A stretch of DNA of 64,000 bases. It comes from Rhodococcus sp. KBS0724. Its GTDB lineage: Bacteria; Actinomycetota; Actinomycetes; Mycobacteriales; Mycobacteriaceae. The stretch is from the NCBI RefSeq assembly GCF_005938745.2, contig NZ_VCBX02000001.1, positions 5,966,501 to 6,030,500 of the forward strand, given 5' to 3'. Each line of letters opens with the position of its first letter. The stretch's first letter is position 1. The notes under the pieces are model-generated. The model did not search any database, was not told the DNA's origin, and was given only the letters and a program-made list of their open reading frames with translations. Positions 1 through 7,673 of the stretch are shown piece after piece. A program made the position numbers and the translations under genes.

Positions 1-320
1 TTCACGCCAAGATCGATTGCCCAGTACACCGACAACAGGTAACCACTCTGGGAGAGCATCCCGATCACCACTTGTCTGCCGAGAGTCTGCGGCGTCGGCA
101 TCATGTTCCGGCGCCGGGCAGACAACCAGGCAATCGGGACGAGCACTACAGCGAGCGGGAGAAACCGCCACATCAGCACCGTGGGGATCTCGGCACTACC
201 TGCGCCGAGTTTGGCTCCGATAAATCCCGAACTCCAGCACGCGACGAACAGAACCGACAAGGTAGCCGTCACGGCAGCTCTCGGGATGACAATCCGAGGT
301 ATACCGATCTGTTTACTCAT
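1..320 (-). CDS. DMT/EamA-family transporter, N-terminal part (runs off the window)
   Basis: The minus strand from an ATG at 318-320 encodes MSKQIGIPRI and continues to the window edge as about 106 residues. It shows a hydrophobic segment (VTATLSVLFVACWSSGFIGA), then PTVLMWRFLPLAVVLVPIAW, then a third helix containing QSGYLLSVYWAIDLGV. The CWSSGFIGAK and MWRF motifs are typical of the first EamA repeat of drug/metabolite exporters in the cytoplasmic membrane. The gene is divergent from a TetR regulator, and the operator pair between them overlaps its first codons, so it is probably that regulator's target. The substrate cannot be told. Confidence 0.82.
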   Translation of the reverse strand, partial: MSKQIGIPRIVIPRAAVTATLSVLFVACWSSGFIGAKLGAGSAEIPTVLMWRFLPLAVVLVPIAWLSARRRNMMPTPQTLGRQVVIGMLSQSGYLLSVYWAIDLGV

Positions 321-346
321 GCAATCGACTATACAGATCGGTATAC
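299..346. promoter_or_regulatory. Inverted pair of TetR operators between the exporter and tetR
   Basis: GTATACCGATCTGT (299-312) is repeated in perfect inverted orientation as ACAGATCGGTATAC (333-346), 20 bases apart. Each arm is also an imperfect palindrome built on TATAC-N6-GTATA. The left copy lies inside codons 3-8 of the exporter gene and the right copy just upstream of the TetR start. A TetR dimer at each site would block both divergent promoters. Confidence 0.7.
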
Positions 347-354
347 TTTTGTCC

Positions 355-933
355 ATGGCAGAGGAATTTGTACCCGTACTGACTCCGAAAGCGCGTCGCA
401 TCCTGGAGTCGGCGTCGAAGTTGTTCTACGAAAAGGGGATTCACGCCGTAGGGGTGGATGCCGTCGCACTGGACGCCGGGGTCACGAAGAAGACCCTGTA
501 CGACAGGTTCGGCTCGAAAGACGGTCTCGTCGTGGAGTATCTGAAGGACCGCGACCGGCGGTGGCGAGCCTTTCGGGATACGAAGCTCGCGTCCGCCGGC
601 GAGAGCCGCGCCGAACAGGTGAGTGCGGTATTCGACGCTTCCGCCTCGTGGTCCAAGGCGAGCGGAGGCAAGGGGTGCAGCATGATCAACGCACACGCCG
701 AGTTCAGTGATCGTTCGCATCCGGTGTTCGCGGTTATCGCCGAACAGAAGCAGGAGATGCTGGACCTTTTCCGACGGATCCTGTCGACGAAAGGGCACGC
801 CGACGAAAGCCTCGTCGAGGCGATCATGCTGCTACACGAAGGGGCCCTCGTCGCAGACGGAATCGGCATCGGCACCGACCCCTTCGGTATCGGCCGGGAC
901 ACGGCGCTCGCATTACTGAAGAACTCCGGGTAA
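355..933 (+). CDS. TetR/AcrR-family regulator
   Basis: This is a 192-residue TetR repressor starting at the ATG MAEEFVPVL. The N-terminal HTH is clear: residues about 9-60 contain ARRILESASKLFYEKGIHAV followed by GVTKKTLYDRFGSKDGLV, the usual recognition helix. The C-terminal part is all-helical and ligand-binding, with no diagnostic residues. The frame is open further upstream to about 103, but that part lies antisense to the exporter, so I place the start here. It is divergent from the EamA exporter and probably represses it and itself, releasing on binding of the exported compound. Confidence 0.88.
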   Translation: MAEEFVPVLTPKARRILESASKLFYEKGIHAVGVDAVALDAGVTKKTLYDRFGSKDGLVVEYLKDRDRRWRAFRDTKLASAGESRAEQVSAVFDASASWSKASGGKGCSMINAHAEFSDRSHPVFAVIAEQKQEMLDLFRRILSTKGHADESLVEAIMLLHEGALVADGIGIGTDPFGIGRDTALALLKNSG

Positions 934-988
934 TCCGCGAAGTCCAGCAGCGTCACCCAAACATCACTCCGCTACCCCAACTCCCCCG

Positions 989-1062
989 CCCGCTTCGCCC
1001 CCACTGCTACCTCCCCACCCGCTTCGCCCCCACTCCTACCTCCCCACCCGCTTCGCCCCCAC
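989..1062. repeat. 29-bp tandem repeat, about 2.5 copies
   Basis: Copy 1 (989-1017) and copy 2 (1018-1046) are 29 bp units beginning CCCGCTTCGCCCCCACT and differ by one base. A third, partial copy begins at 1047. Copy 3 and part of copy 2 encode the last residues and stop codon of the adjacent minus-strand tetR gene, so the array looks like a duplicated gene end. Confidence 0.8.
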
Positions 1063-1662
1063 CGTGCACCTCGCTATCCCCAAATACCGCTCCACCAACT
1101 CGTCCGGCGACAATTCACCATCCGGTCGGTACCAATTCGCGACCGCCACACACATCGTCACCACAGCGCGACTCGCGTCCACCGGATACTCGGCGTCGAA
1201 CTCACCTGCCCGAACTCCGTCGAGAATGATTCGGTCGACCTGCTTCTGCTGTTCGTCGCGCTGAGCGATATAGCTTGCCCGCCCATCCGGTTCCATACTC
1301 CGAAGCTCGGAAGACGCGATGAACGACTGCTCACGTCGAAACATGTGGAATCGCAACAATGATTCGATCACCGCATCGAAGCGATCCGACGGATCTGGAC
1401 CGGCTTCGATCTCGGCGGCGCGACTTCGTTCGAGCAACTCGCCCATCACCACCGTGGTCAAACCGACGAGCAAGGCCTGCTTCGACGGATAGTGATGGTA
1501 GAGGCCCGGCACTGAGAGTCCCGCTCGCGCTGCAATGTCGCGAATCGAGGCCCCGTGGTACCCCTGCTCGACAAACGCTTCCAACGCCGCCGCGAGAGGC
1601 TTGGACAGACCCAGGTCTTCGTAGTGTCGCCAGGATTCGGGCATAGCAGGCTCGTTTGTCAT
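1036..1662 (-). CDS. TetR-family regulator
   Basis: A TetR repressor of 208 residues from the ATG MTNEPAMPESW. The HTH lies at about residues 15-65 and includes EQGYHGASIRDIAARAGLSV followed by PGLYHHYPSKQALL. The longer open frame upstream runs into the divergent promoter region, so I reject it; a second possible ATG is MPESW at 1644. The C-terminal end, RCTVGAKRVGR, is encoded in the last copy of a 29-bp tandem repeat. It is divergent from an SRPBCC-fold gene, and a GACACCGA/TCGGTGTC inverted repeat lies between them. The ligand is unknown. Confidence 0.85.
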   Translation of the reverse strand: MTNEPAMPESWRHYEDLGLSKPLAAALEAFVEQGYHGASIRDIAARAGLSVPGLYHHYPSKQALLVGLTTVVMGELLERSRAAEIEAGPDPSDRFDAVIESLLRFHMFRREQSFIASSELRSMEPDGRASYIAQRDEQQKQVDRIILDGVRAGEFDAEYPVDASRAVVTMCVAVANWYRPDGELSPDELVERYLGIARCTVGAKRVGR

Positions 1663-1689
1663 AACCGTTACCGTAGATCCACTTGCGCC

Positions 1690-1729
1690 GACACCGAACA
1701 TGTCACCGCCATTGGTTACAGTCGGTGTC
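1690..1729. promoter_or_regulatory. Inverted repeat in a divergent promoter
   Basis: GACACCGA (1690-1697) and TCGGTGTC (1722-1729) form perfect 8-bp arms 24 bases apart in the 90-bp gap between the tetR and SRPBCC genes. It is a candidate operator for that TetR protein. The wide spacing makes this less certain than the other operators in the window. Confidence 0.4.
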
Positions 1730-1752
1730 CACCGATAAACAAGGGACCAGTC

Positions 1753-2211
1753 ATGATCCACGTTCGCCATTCCGCGGTTGCCGCCGTACCCGTTGACGTC
1801 GCGTTTGCCTACATAGACGACTACCGGAATGTCCTGAACTGGATGTATGGCGTATCCGAGTTCTACCCAGACGGAGAGTTCGATCAAGGTTTGGGAGCCA
1901 CGTTCGACGCTGCCATCCAAATTGGTCCGAGCACCGTGCGCTCGAAGCTCGAAATCACCGAGTGGGAGAAAGACCGCATCATCACGCTGTCGTCACTCGG
2001 AGACGTCGCCAACTCGTCTACCTGGGAATTCACGCGGATAGATGACACAAAAACCGAGTTGGCGGTCGATTTTGCCTACAAGCTCCCCGACGGTCTGACG
2101 GGTAAAGCGCTGGGCCTCGTAGTGGGGCCGTTCGTCGAAAACGCGGTCCGCAACAGCGAGGAAACCCTGCGCCGGAATCTCGAAGTGGAGTTTGCCCGCG
2201 GAACCCGCTGA
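1753..2211 (+). CDS. SRPBCC (START/Bet v1-like) family protein
   Basis: A 152-residue protein with the ordinary length and pattern of the polyketide cyclase/SRPBCC fold: an N-terminal strand (MIHVRHSAVAAVPVDVAFAY), the helix DDYRNVLNWMYGV, alternating strands, and a long C-terminal helix (ENAVRNSEETLRRNLEVEF). This fold makes a deep cavity for hydrophobic ligands. No enzymatic motif can be assigned. The ATG is preceded by AAGGGA at a good distance. It is divergent from a TetR gene that may control it and converges with a second TetR gene 1 bp away. Confidence 0.75.
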   Translation: MIHVRHSAVAAVPVDVAFAYIDDYRNVLNWMYGVSEFYPDGEFDQGLGATFDAAIQIGPSTVRSKLEITEWEKDRIITLSSLGDVANSSTWEFTRIDDTKTELAVDFAYKLPDGLTGKALGLVVGPFVENAVRNSEETLRRNLEVEFARGTR

Positions 2212-2212
2212 G

Positions 2213-2905
2213 CTATCGCTGCAACCGGAGCGCGTTGGCCCAAATCTGGGTAGCGGTCTGGACTACGTCCTCGAATGGCACGGGCTTGCCGTCGGCGCCT
2301 GGTTCCTCGGCGACGAACACGCTGTAGGCAAACCGACTCACCATCGATGAGAGTGCCCGCGAAGCCAACAACGGATCCAGTGACGTGTCGGCCTTCCCTT
2401 CCGCTTGCAAGCGCTCGATGGCTTTTGCATTGCGGGTGATGAAGGTTGCGCCGCGGTCGCGTCGTAGTTTCGCGAAGGCCGGATCGATCTGCGACACCTG
2501 TTCGAGCAGACCCATCAATTTTGCGTTGCGCTGGAACGCCGTCAGGTACGCGCGGTTACTCGACTCGAGCACCGCGTAAGGGTTGTCTGCGTCGCGGACA
2601 CGACCCATGCCGGGATGCAGCATGTCTTCCTGTGCAACTTCGAGGACAGCGGCAAAGATCTGCTCTTTGTTGTCGAAGTACGTGTAGAACGTGCCCGTGG
2701 AGCAGTTCGCTTCCTTCGTGATGTCGGTCAACCGGGCGTCGAGATACCCGGCGCGTTCGAACACAGTCCGAGCCGCTGCAACCAGAGAAGCCCTGGTCCG
2801 AACCCCGCGCGCCGTCACCGGGAGGTCACGTAGAAGCTCCGTCGCGGCCATGGACGGCGGCGGACGGTCTTCCCAGTTCTCCGAGGTGTCGGCGTTAGAA
2901 GTCAC
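2213..2905 (-). CDS. TetR-family regulator, last gene of the acyl-CoA dehydrogenase operon
   Basis: A 230-residue TetR protein. About 30 residues of extension (MTSNADTSENWEDRPPPSM) precede the HTH, which runs from VRTRASLVAAARTVFERAGY through TKEANCSTGTFYTYFDNKEQ. The CSTGTFYTYFDNKEQIF helix is characteristic of the family. It follows the SDR gene by 43 bp in the same direction and is probably cotranscribed with SDR and acyl-CoA dehydrogenase. It could regulate that pathway together with the divergent TetR at 5055. Confidence 0.88.
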   Translation of the reverse strand: MTSNADTSENWEDRPPPSMAATELLRDLPVTARGVRTRASLVAAARTVFERAGYLDARLTDITKEANCSTGTFYTYFDNKEQIFAAVLEVAQEDMLHPGMGRVRDADNPYAVLESSNRAYLTAFQRNAKLMGLLEQVSQIDPAFAKLRRDRGATFITRNAKAIERLQAEGKADTSLDPLLASRALSSMVSRFAYSVFVAEEPGADGKPVPFEDVVQTATQIWANALRLQR

Positions 2906-2948
2906 CTGCTACTTATACGGCAAAGTGGATGACCTCCCGTCATCGACG

Positions 2949-3710
2949 TCAGGTGATGGTGATTCCTCCGTCGACGGCAATGGTCTGGCCGGTGACATAT
3001 CCACCCGCCGGGGAGGCCAGCCACACCATGGTTGCCGCAAGTTCTTCCGGATCGCCCATTCGGCCGAGGATCAGGCGCGGAGCCATCGCATCCAAGTAGC
3101 CGTCGTTGTATTGGTCGGTCATTTCCGACTTGAAGAATCCCGGCGCGATGGCGTTGACGCGGATGCCCTTGCGGGTTCCCCACTGCTGAGCCAGGTCGCG
3201 GGTCAAGCCGACGATGCCGGCCTTGCTGGCTGCGTAGGCGGCCTGCGGCAGTCCGGCCGTGGTCAACCCGAGGATGCTGGAGATATTGACGATGGAACTG
3301 CCCGGCAGCATCACGCGGCCACACGCCTGCGCCGCCCAGTACGAACCGTTGAGATTGATGTCGATGACGGAACGAAACTCGTCCGGAGTTTCGCGGGTTG
3401 CCGGAACCGCGGTTCCGACGCCCGCATTGTTGACGAGAACGTCCACGCGACCGAACTTCTCCATCGCCGCGTCGACCATGTTCTGGGCCTGCGCCGGATC
3501 GACGATGTCGGTAGCCACGCACAACGCTTCACGACCCGCATCACGCACGAGCTTGGCGGTGTCTTCAAGCTTGTCGACGCGCCTGGCCGCCAGCACGACG
3601 TCGGCTCCCGCTTCGGCTGCGGCTTTCGCAAATGCCACCCCGAGGCCCGACGACGCACCGGTCACGATGACAACTCGATCTGTCAGGGAGAACTTGTCGA
3701 GAACAGACAT
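2949..3710 (-). CDS. Short-chain dehydrogenase/reductase (classical SDR)
   Basis: A 253-residue classical SDR. The cofactor motif TGASSGLG is at residues 18-25. NNAG, the structural NISS, the catalytic YAASK and the C-terminal ITVDGG-type ending (IAVDGGITIT) follow in the normal order. The basic pair in LAARRVDKL after the second strand suggests NADP(H). It acts on a hydroxyl or keto group of an unknown substrate. Position between an acyl-CoA dehydrogenase and a TetR gene, all on one strand with gaps under 60 bp, suggests a beta-oxidation-like pathway for a branched or cyclic acyl-CoA. Confidence 0.88.
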   Translation of the reverse strand: MSVLDKFSLTDRVVIVTGASSGLGVAFAKAAAEAGADVVLAARRVDKLEDTAKLVRDAGREALCVATDIVDPAQAQNMVDAAMEKFGRVDVLVNNAGVGTAVPATRETPDEFRSVIDINLNGSYWAAQACGRVMLPGSSIVNISSILGLTTAGLPQAAYAASKAGIVGLTRDLAQQWGTRKGIRVNAIAPGFFKSEMTDQYNDGYLDAMAPRLILGRMGDPEELAATMVWLASPAGGYVTGQTIAVDGGITIT

Positions 3711-3768
3711 ACGCGGTGATGCTCCTGTGGTCGAAGGGCTCGGGAGGAAGTAGCGCTTGCGGTCGAAA

Positions 3769-4914
3769 CTACAGGCCGAGGTCGCGGCCGATGAGTTCCT
3801 TCATGATTTCGTTGGATCCGGCCCAGATCTTGGTGACGCGGGCGTCCATCCACGCGCGGGCGGCGCGGTACTCGGTCATGTAGCCGTAGCCACCGTGCAA
3901 CTGAACGCAGTGGTCGAGGACCTCGTTCTGGACCTGCGCGGTCCACCACTTGGCCTTGGCTGCGTCGATGGCGGTCAGTTCACCGGCGGCATGCGCTGCG
4001 ACGCAGTTGTCGACGTAAGCCTGGGTGACCTCGACGCGGGTAACCAGATCTGCGAGAAGGAACTTGTTCCACTGCAGCGATCCGATGGGCTGACCAAAAG
4101 CCTTGCGATCCTTGGCATATTGAATGGTCTCTTCGAGAATCGGGGCGGCGTGCGCAATGTTGGACACAGCAGCGCCGACGCGTTCCTGCGGCAGCATTTC
4201 CATCATGTGGATGAAGCCGCGGTCGATCTCGCCGATGATGTTGTTCGCAGGAACGCGGACGTTCTCGAAAAACAGTTCAGCGGTGTCGGATTCGTGCTGG
4301 CCGACCTTGTCGAGTTTGCGTCCGCGCTCGAAACCTTCCATGCCGGTTTCGACGGCGAAGAGGGTAATGCCCTTGGACTTCTTCTCGGGACTGGTGCGGG
4401 CAGCGACAATCACGAGATCGGCGTTGTAGCCGTTCGTGATGAAGGTCTTGGAGCCGTTGATGATCCAGTCGTCGCCGTCCTTGACCGCAGTGGTCTTGAG
4501 TGAGGCGAGGTCGGATCCACCGGAAGGCTCGGTCATACCGATTGCGGTCAGCATTTCACCGGTGCAGAACTTAGGCAGCCAACGCTGCTTCTGCTCCTCT
4601 GTGGTGAGCTGAACGAGGTAGGGAGCAACAACGTCGGCATGGATACCGAAGCTCGAAGCAACAGCTGCACTCGCACGCGAGAGCTCCTCTGCCAGAACCG
4701 CATTGAAGCGATAGTCGCCGGCTTCGCTTCCGCCGTACGCCTCCGGGACCTCGAGGCCGAGGAATCCGTTGCGTCCCGCTTCGAGCCAGATCTCGCGGTC
4801 GATGAAGCGCTGGTCGATCAGCTTCTCTGCGACCGGAAGGATGTTCCGGTTGACGAATTCGCGAGCAGATTCGCGAAACGCCTCGTGATCGGGTCCGTAC
4901 AGAGTGCGACGCAT
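3769..4914 (-). CDS. Acyl-CoA dehydrogenase (LCAD/IVD-like)
   Basis: A 381-residue FAD acyl-CoA dehydrogenase of normal length. I start it at MRRTLYGPDH because GAAAGGAAG lies upstream at good spacing. The two family signatures are visible: MTEPSGGSDLASL (about 128-140) and the C-terminal IWAGSNEIMKE. The position of the usual catalytic glutamate in the second signature is alanine. The glutamate of LPQER (about residue 244) is present, as in long-chain and isovaleryl-CoA dehydrogenases, so the enzyme should be active. It heads an operon with an SDR and a TetR gene and is divergent from a second TetR gene; two operators lie in its promoter. Confidence 0.92.
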   Translation of the reverse strand: MRRTLYGPDHEAFRESAREFVNRNILPVAEKLIDQRFIDREIWLEAGRNGFLGLEVPEAYGGSEAGDYRFNAVLAEELSRASAAVASSFGIHADVVAPYLVQLTTEEQKQRWLPKFCTGEMLTAIGMTEPSGGSDLASLKTTAVKDGDDWIINGSKTFITNGYNADLVIVAARTSPEKKSKGITLFAVETGMEGFERGRKLDKVGQHESDTAELFFENVRVPANNIIGEIDRGFIHMMEMLPQERVGAAVSNIAHAAPILEETIQYAKDRKAFGQPIGSLQWNKFLLADLVTRVEVTQAYVDNCVAAHAAGELTAIDAAKAKWWTAQVQNEVLDHCVQLHGGYGYMTEYRAARAWMDARVTKIWAGSNEIMKELIGRDLGL

Positions 4915-4962
4915 GAGGAGCTGCTTCCTTTCGGTGCGGCGTTCCCGCACATGACGACTAAT

Positions 4963-4997
4963 CTAAGCGCGTGCTTAGAATCTAAGCACCTGCTTAT
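4963..4997. promoter_or_regulatory. Two tandem TetR operators, CTAAGC-N4-GCTTAG
   Basis: CTAAGCGCGTGCTTAG (4963-4978) and CTAAGCACCTGCTTAT (4982-4997) are palindromes whose centres are 19 bp apart, in the gap between the acyl-CoA dehydrogenase and tetR. Their spacing puts them on the same DNA face to within about two helical turns. They are probably bound by the divergent TetR protein and control both promoters. Confidence 0.75.
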
Positions 4998-5054
4998 AGT
5001 GGTTCGAGAGCGCGATATTGTCAACATCGACATCCGTGACACCTGGAGGAACTT

Positions 5055-5654
5055 GTGAGCGATTCACCTGACGTGGTGATCAGCCCCTCCAAAGCTGCTG
5101 CCCGCATCCGTGCGGCCGCCGTCGACGCGTTTGCCTCCGCCGGGTACGGCGGCACCACCACCCGTGACATCGCCGCACGCCTCGACATGAGTCCGGCCGC
5201 GATGTACCCGCACTACCGCTCGAAAGAAGAGCTGCTGTTCGCGATCAGCTACGAAGGCCACACCGAAGCACTGAAGGTCGTCGAGAGCGCCGACCGGCCA
5301 CGAGAAGAACCGTCCGTTCGCCTACAGGAGCTGATCAGCACCTTCGCCAGCTGGCAGGCCGGGCACCATTCACTCGCCCGCGTCGTCCAGTACGAACTCA
5401 CCGCACTGACCCCCGAGCACTACCGAACCGTCGTCGCTCTGCGTCGAAGCACGACGCGAGTTTTCCGGGAGGTCGTCGACGCCGGCGTCCAATCGGGTGA
5501 TTTCACGATCCCGGACGCGGAAGGTGTCACCCTTGCCTTGATGTCTCTGTGTGTCGACGTGTGCCGCTGGTTCCCGGCGGGCAACTACACGGAGCCGGAA
5601 GACATCGGAAAGCTTTACGGAGACTTGGCTTTACGCATGGTAGGAGCGAGCTAA
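5055..5654 (+). CDS. TetR-family regulator of the divergent acyl-CoA dehydrogenase operon
   Basis: A 199-residue TetR protein with a GTG start preceded by a GGAGGA sequence (CCTGGAGGAACTTGTG). The HTH is in residues about 14-60: AAARIRAAAVDAFASAGYGG then LDMSPAAMYPHYRSKEELLF. The C-terminal domain has the helix pattern of the KstR2/FadR-like actinobacterial group, which typically senses acyl-CoA thioesters; that ligand class is inference from the neighbour. The stop codon abuts that of the convergent sigma factor gene with no terminator between. Confidence 0.88.
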   Translation: MSDSPDVVISPSKAAARIRAAAVDAFASAGYGGTTTRDIAARLDMSPAAMYPHYRSKEELLFAISYEGHTEALKVVESADRPREEPSVRLQELISTFASWQAGHHSLARVVQYELTALTPEHYRTVVALRRSTTRVFREVVDAGVQSGDFTIPDAEGVTLALMSLCVDVCRWFPAGNYTEPEDIGKLYGDLALRMVGAS

Positions 5655-6914
5655 CTAGTCCATCAGCTCGCCGATCCGCCGCTCGAGAAACGCCTGTTCC
5701 GGCTGCGTACCAACCAGTTTCAGAGCACGCTGGTACGCAGACACTGCTTCTGCGGTTCGGCCGAGTCGCGCCAGAAGTTCACCACGCGCGAGGTGATACG
5801 GATGGTAGTCGGCAAGTTTGGGCTCCGTCGAAAGTTCCTCCAGCGCAGTCAGCCCGGCTTCTTCGCCGTCGCGCATCGCCAGCGCCACTGCCCGATTGAC
5901 GGCGACGACAGGCGAAGGAGTCAGTGTGAGCAGCACTCCGTAGAGCGCACAGATCTGCGGCCAGTCGGTGCTCTCCATATCTTCTGCCTCGTCGTGCAGT
6001 GCGGCGATAGCGGCCTGCACCCCGTACGGCCCCGGCGCTCCCCCGGTCAACGCAATCACAACGAGGTCGCTGCCTTCCTCGATCATCGGCCGATCCCAGC
6101 GCGCGCGATCCTGATCTTCGAGGAGCACGATCCCGCCACTGGCGTCGGTACGGGCCTCTCGACGCGCATGGACGAGAAGCATCAGCGCAAGCAACCCGGC
6201 GATCTCGCGCTGTTCGGGAAGCAACCCGCGCAGGATCCTCGCCAGCCTGATTGCCTCTACCGCCAAGTCGATACGTTGCAGATCCGGACCCGAACTGGCG
6301 GCATAGCCCTCGGTGAACACCGAATAGATCACCTGCAGAACACCAGGAAGGCGCTCCGGAAGTTCTTCGGCGCTGGGAGTTCGGAAGGGAATCCGAGCCT
6401 GACGGATCTTCTTCTTCGCGCGCACGATCCGCTGCGCCATCGTCGCGGAAGGCACGAGGAAAGCGCGAGCGACCTCGGGCGTCGTCAATCCGCCCAGGCA
6501 ACGCAAGGTGAGTGCGATTCGGTCGTCCTCGGCGAGCGCTGGGTGCGAGCAGGTGAAGAACAGCTGCAACCGCTCGTCGGGAAGTTCTCCGTCGACCACT
6601 GGGGGCGCCGGGTCGGCTCGATCGGCGTCCACCTGCATCACAGCCAAACGAGCCGCATAGACCTGATCGCGCCGAAGCCTGTCGACGGCTTTACGACGCG
6701 CTGTGGTCAGCAGCCACGCACCGGGTTTGGCTGGTACGCCGTCCACCGGCCAATGCACCAACGCAGCCTCGACGGCTTCGGAGGTGACTTCCTCGGCAAG
6801 ATCCAGGTCACCGAAACGGCGGACGAGCGAGGCCAAGAGTCGTCCACGTTCCTCGCGGAACACTGACTCGATGGAGTTCTCGGCCTCGACGGAGTTCTCG
6901 GCCTGCTCGTCCAC
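5655..6914 (-). CDS. ECF sigma factor of the ECF42 (DUF6596) type
   Basis: A 419-residue protein starting at a GTG. Residues about 18-85 form sigma region 2, including DLDLAEEVTSEAVEAALVHW and KPGAWLLTTARRKAVDRLR. Residues about 110-170 form region 4 (LTTPEVARAFLVPSATMAQR). The remaining roughly 240 residues are a helical TPR-like extension ending PYHLARGELLARLGRTAEAV. This long extension marks the ECF42 group, which has no classical anti-sigma factor and is associated with DGPF proteins. The DGPF/YCII gene lies 6 bp upstream in the same direction. The extension probably governs activity. Confidence 0.9.
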   Translation of the reverse strand: MDEQAENSVEAENSIESVFREERGRLLASLVRRFGDLDLAEEVTSEAVEAALVHWPVDGVPAKPGAWLLTTARRKAVDRLRRDQVYAARLAVMQVDADRADPAPPVVDGELPDERLQLFFTCSHPALAEDDRIALTLRCLGGLTTPEVARAFLVPSATMAQRIVRAKKKIRQARIPFRTPSAEELPERLPGVLQVIYSVFTEGYAASSGPDLQRIDLAVEAIRLARILRGLLPEQREIAGLLALMLLVHARREARTDASGGIVLLEDQDRARWDRPMIEEGSDLVVIALTGGAPGPYGVQAAIAALHDEAEDMESTDWPQICALYGVLLTLTPSPVVAVNRAVALAMRDGEEAGLTALEELSTEPKLADYHPYHLARGELLARLGRTAEAVSAYQRALKLVGTQPEQAFLERRIGELMD

Positions 6915-6920
6915 GGCGAA

Positions 6921-7265
6921 TCAGTCCCCGAACCCGGCGAGAGGACGCACCTCGACGCTGCCACCGTCGCGCGCGCCGGGGCACCGCGCGGCCCACGCGA
7001 GCGCCGCATCCAGATCAGGAACGTCGATGACGTCATAGCCGCCGAGGATCTCACGGGTTTCTGCGAAGGGTCCGTCAGTGACGGTCTTTTCCCCGGACTG
7101 CGAGACCCGAACCGTCGTCGTGGTGGTCAGGTCGGCTAGGGCATCGCCGGACACCCAGATGCCGGCATCCTTCATTTCCTTGTCGTACTGCTGCCAGTCC
7201 TCGAACGTGCACTGGGATTCGGTGTCTCCGCCGGGTGCGGTATAGATGAGCAACATGTACTTCAT
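6921..7265 (-). CDS. YCII/DGPF-domain protein paired with the sigma factor
   Basis: A 114-residue protein of the YCII-related fold (MKYMLLIYTAP at the N-terminus). It contains the name-giving DGPF motif in VTDGPFAETREILGGY, which forms the central strand and helix of the fold. The ATG is preceded by AAGGAGT. It is transcribed just ahead of the ECF42 sigma gene with a 6-bp gap. In actinobacteria DGPF proteins sit with ECF42 sigma factors, as partners or target genes. The biochemical role is not established. Confidence 0.9.
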   Translation of the reverse strand: MKYMLLIYTAPGGDTESQCTFEDWQQYDKEMKDAGIWVSGDALADLTTTTTVRVSQSGEKTVTDGPFAETREILGGYDVIDVPDLDAALAWAARCPGARDGGSVEVRPLAGFGD

Positions 7266-7673
7266 AGTCGACTCCTTGGTCTGTTGTTTCTCTTCTGGCT
7301 TTCTTGCCTTACAACATGACGACGAACGGTTCTCCCTCAAATCGACAGACGACTCGAAAAACTTTTCACGCGGCCGCTCGGGATGCGGAAGATAGGCCGA
7401 GTTTATGTCCGAATGCGACCGGAGTGCCGGCGAGATCACTGTTGCGAAGCGCCTCATCGCGCGCGAGATGCCATTGACGCTCCTCGCCAGTCGATGTCGC
7501 CGGAATCCAAAATGTCGCGATTATCGCACTGACACAATACAATCCACCATCCTCAGGTACTACGCACAGCAGGGGAGGCAGTACTGCAGGAGGAGATCGA
7601 GCGGTACTACGGGCATGAATATCTGGACTACAGAGGGACGCGAAGATGGGGCCTCTGTTGATGTGATGGACCT
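7266..7673. other. Intergenic region, divergent promoters
   Basis: 408 bp between the DGPF gene and the beta-lactamase-like gene on opposite strands. It must hold both promoters. A 90-codon open frame at 7405-7677 shows no recognisable protein pattern, has a poor start context and overlaps the next start, so I do not call it a gene. I see no strong palindrome or RNA structure here. Confidence 0.5.

Noticed and set aside
989..1062. The 29-bp tandem repeat considered as a CRISPR array.
   Set aside because: The repeats are directly adjacent with no unique spacers, and no cas genes are nearby.
2691..3719. A 342-codon plus-strand frame opposite the SDR gene.
   Set aside because: It is the antisense of a well-conserved SDR and has no protein-like pattern.
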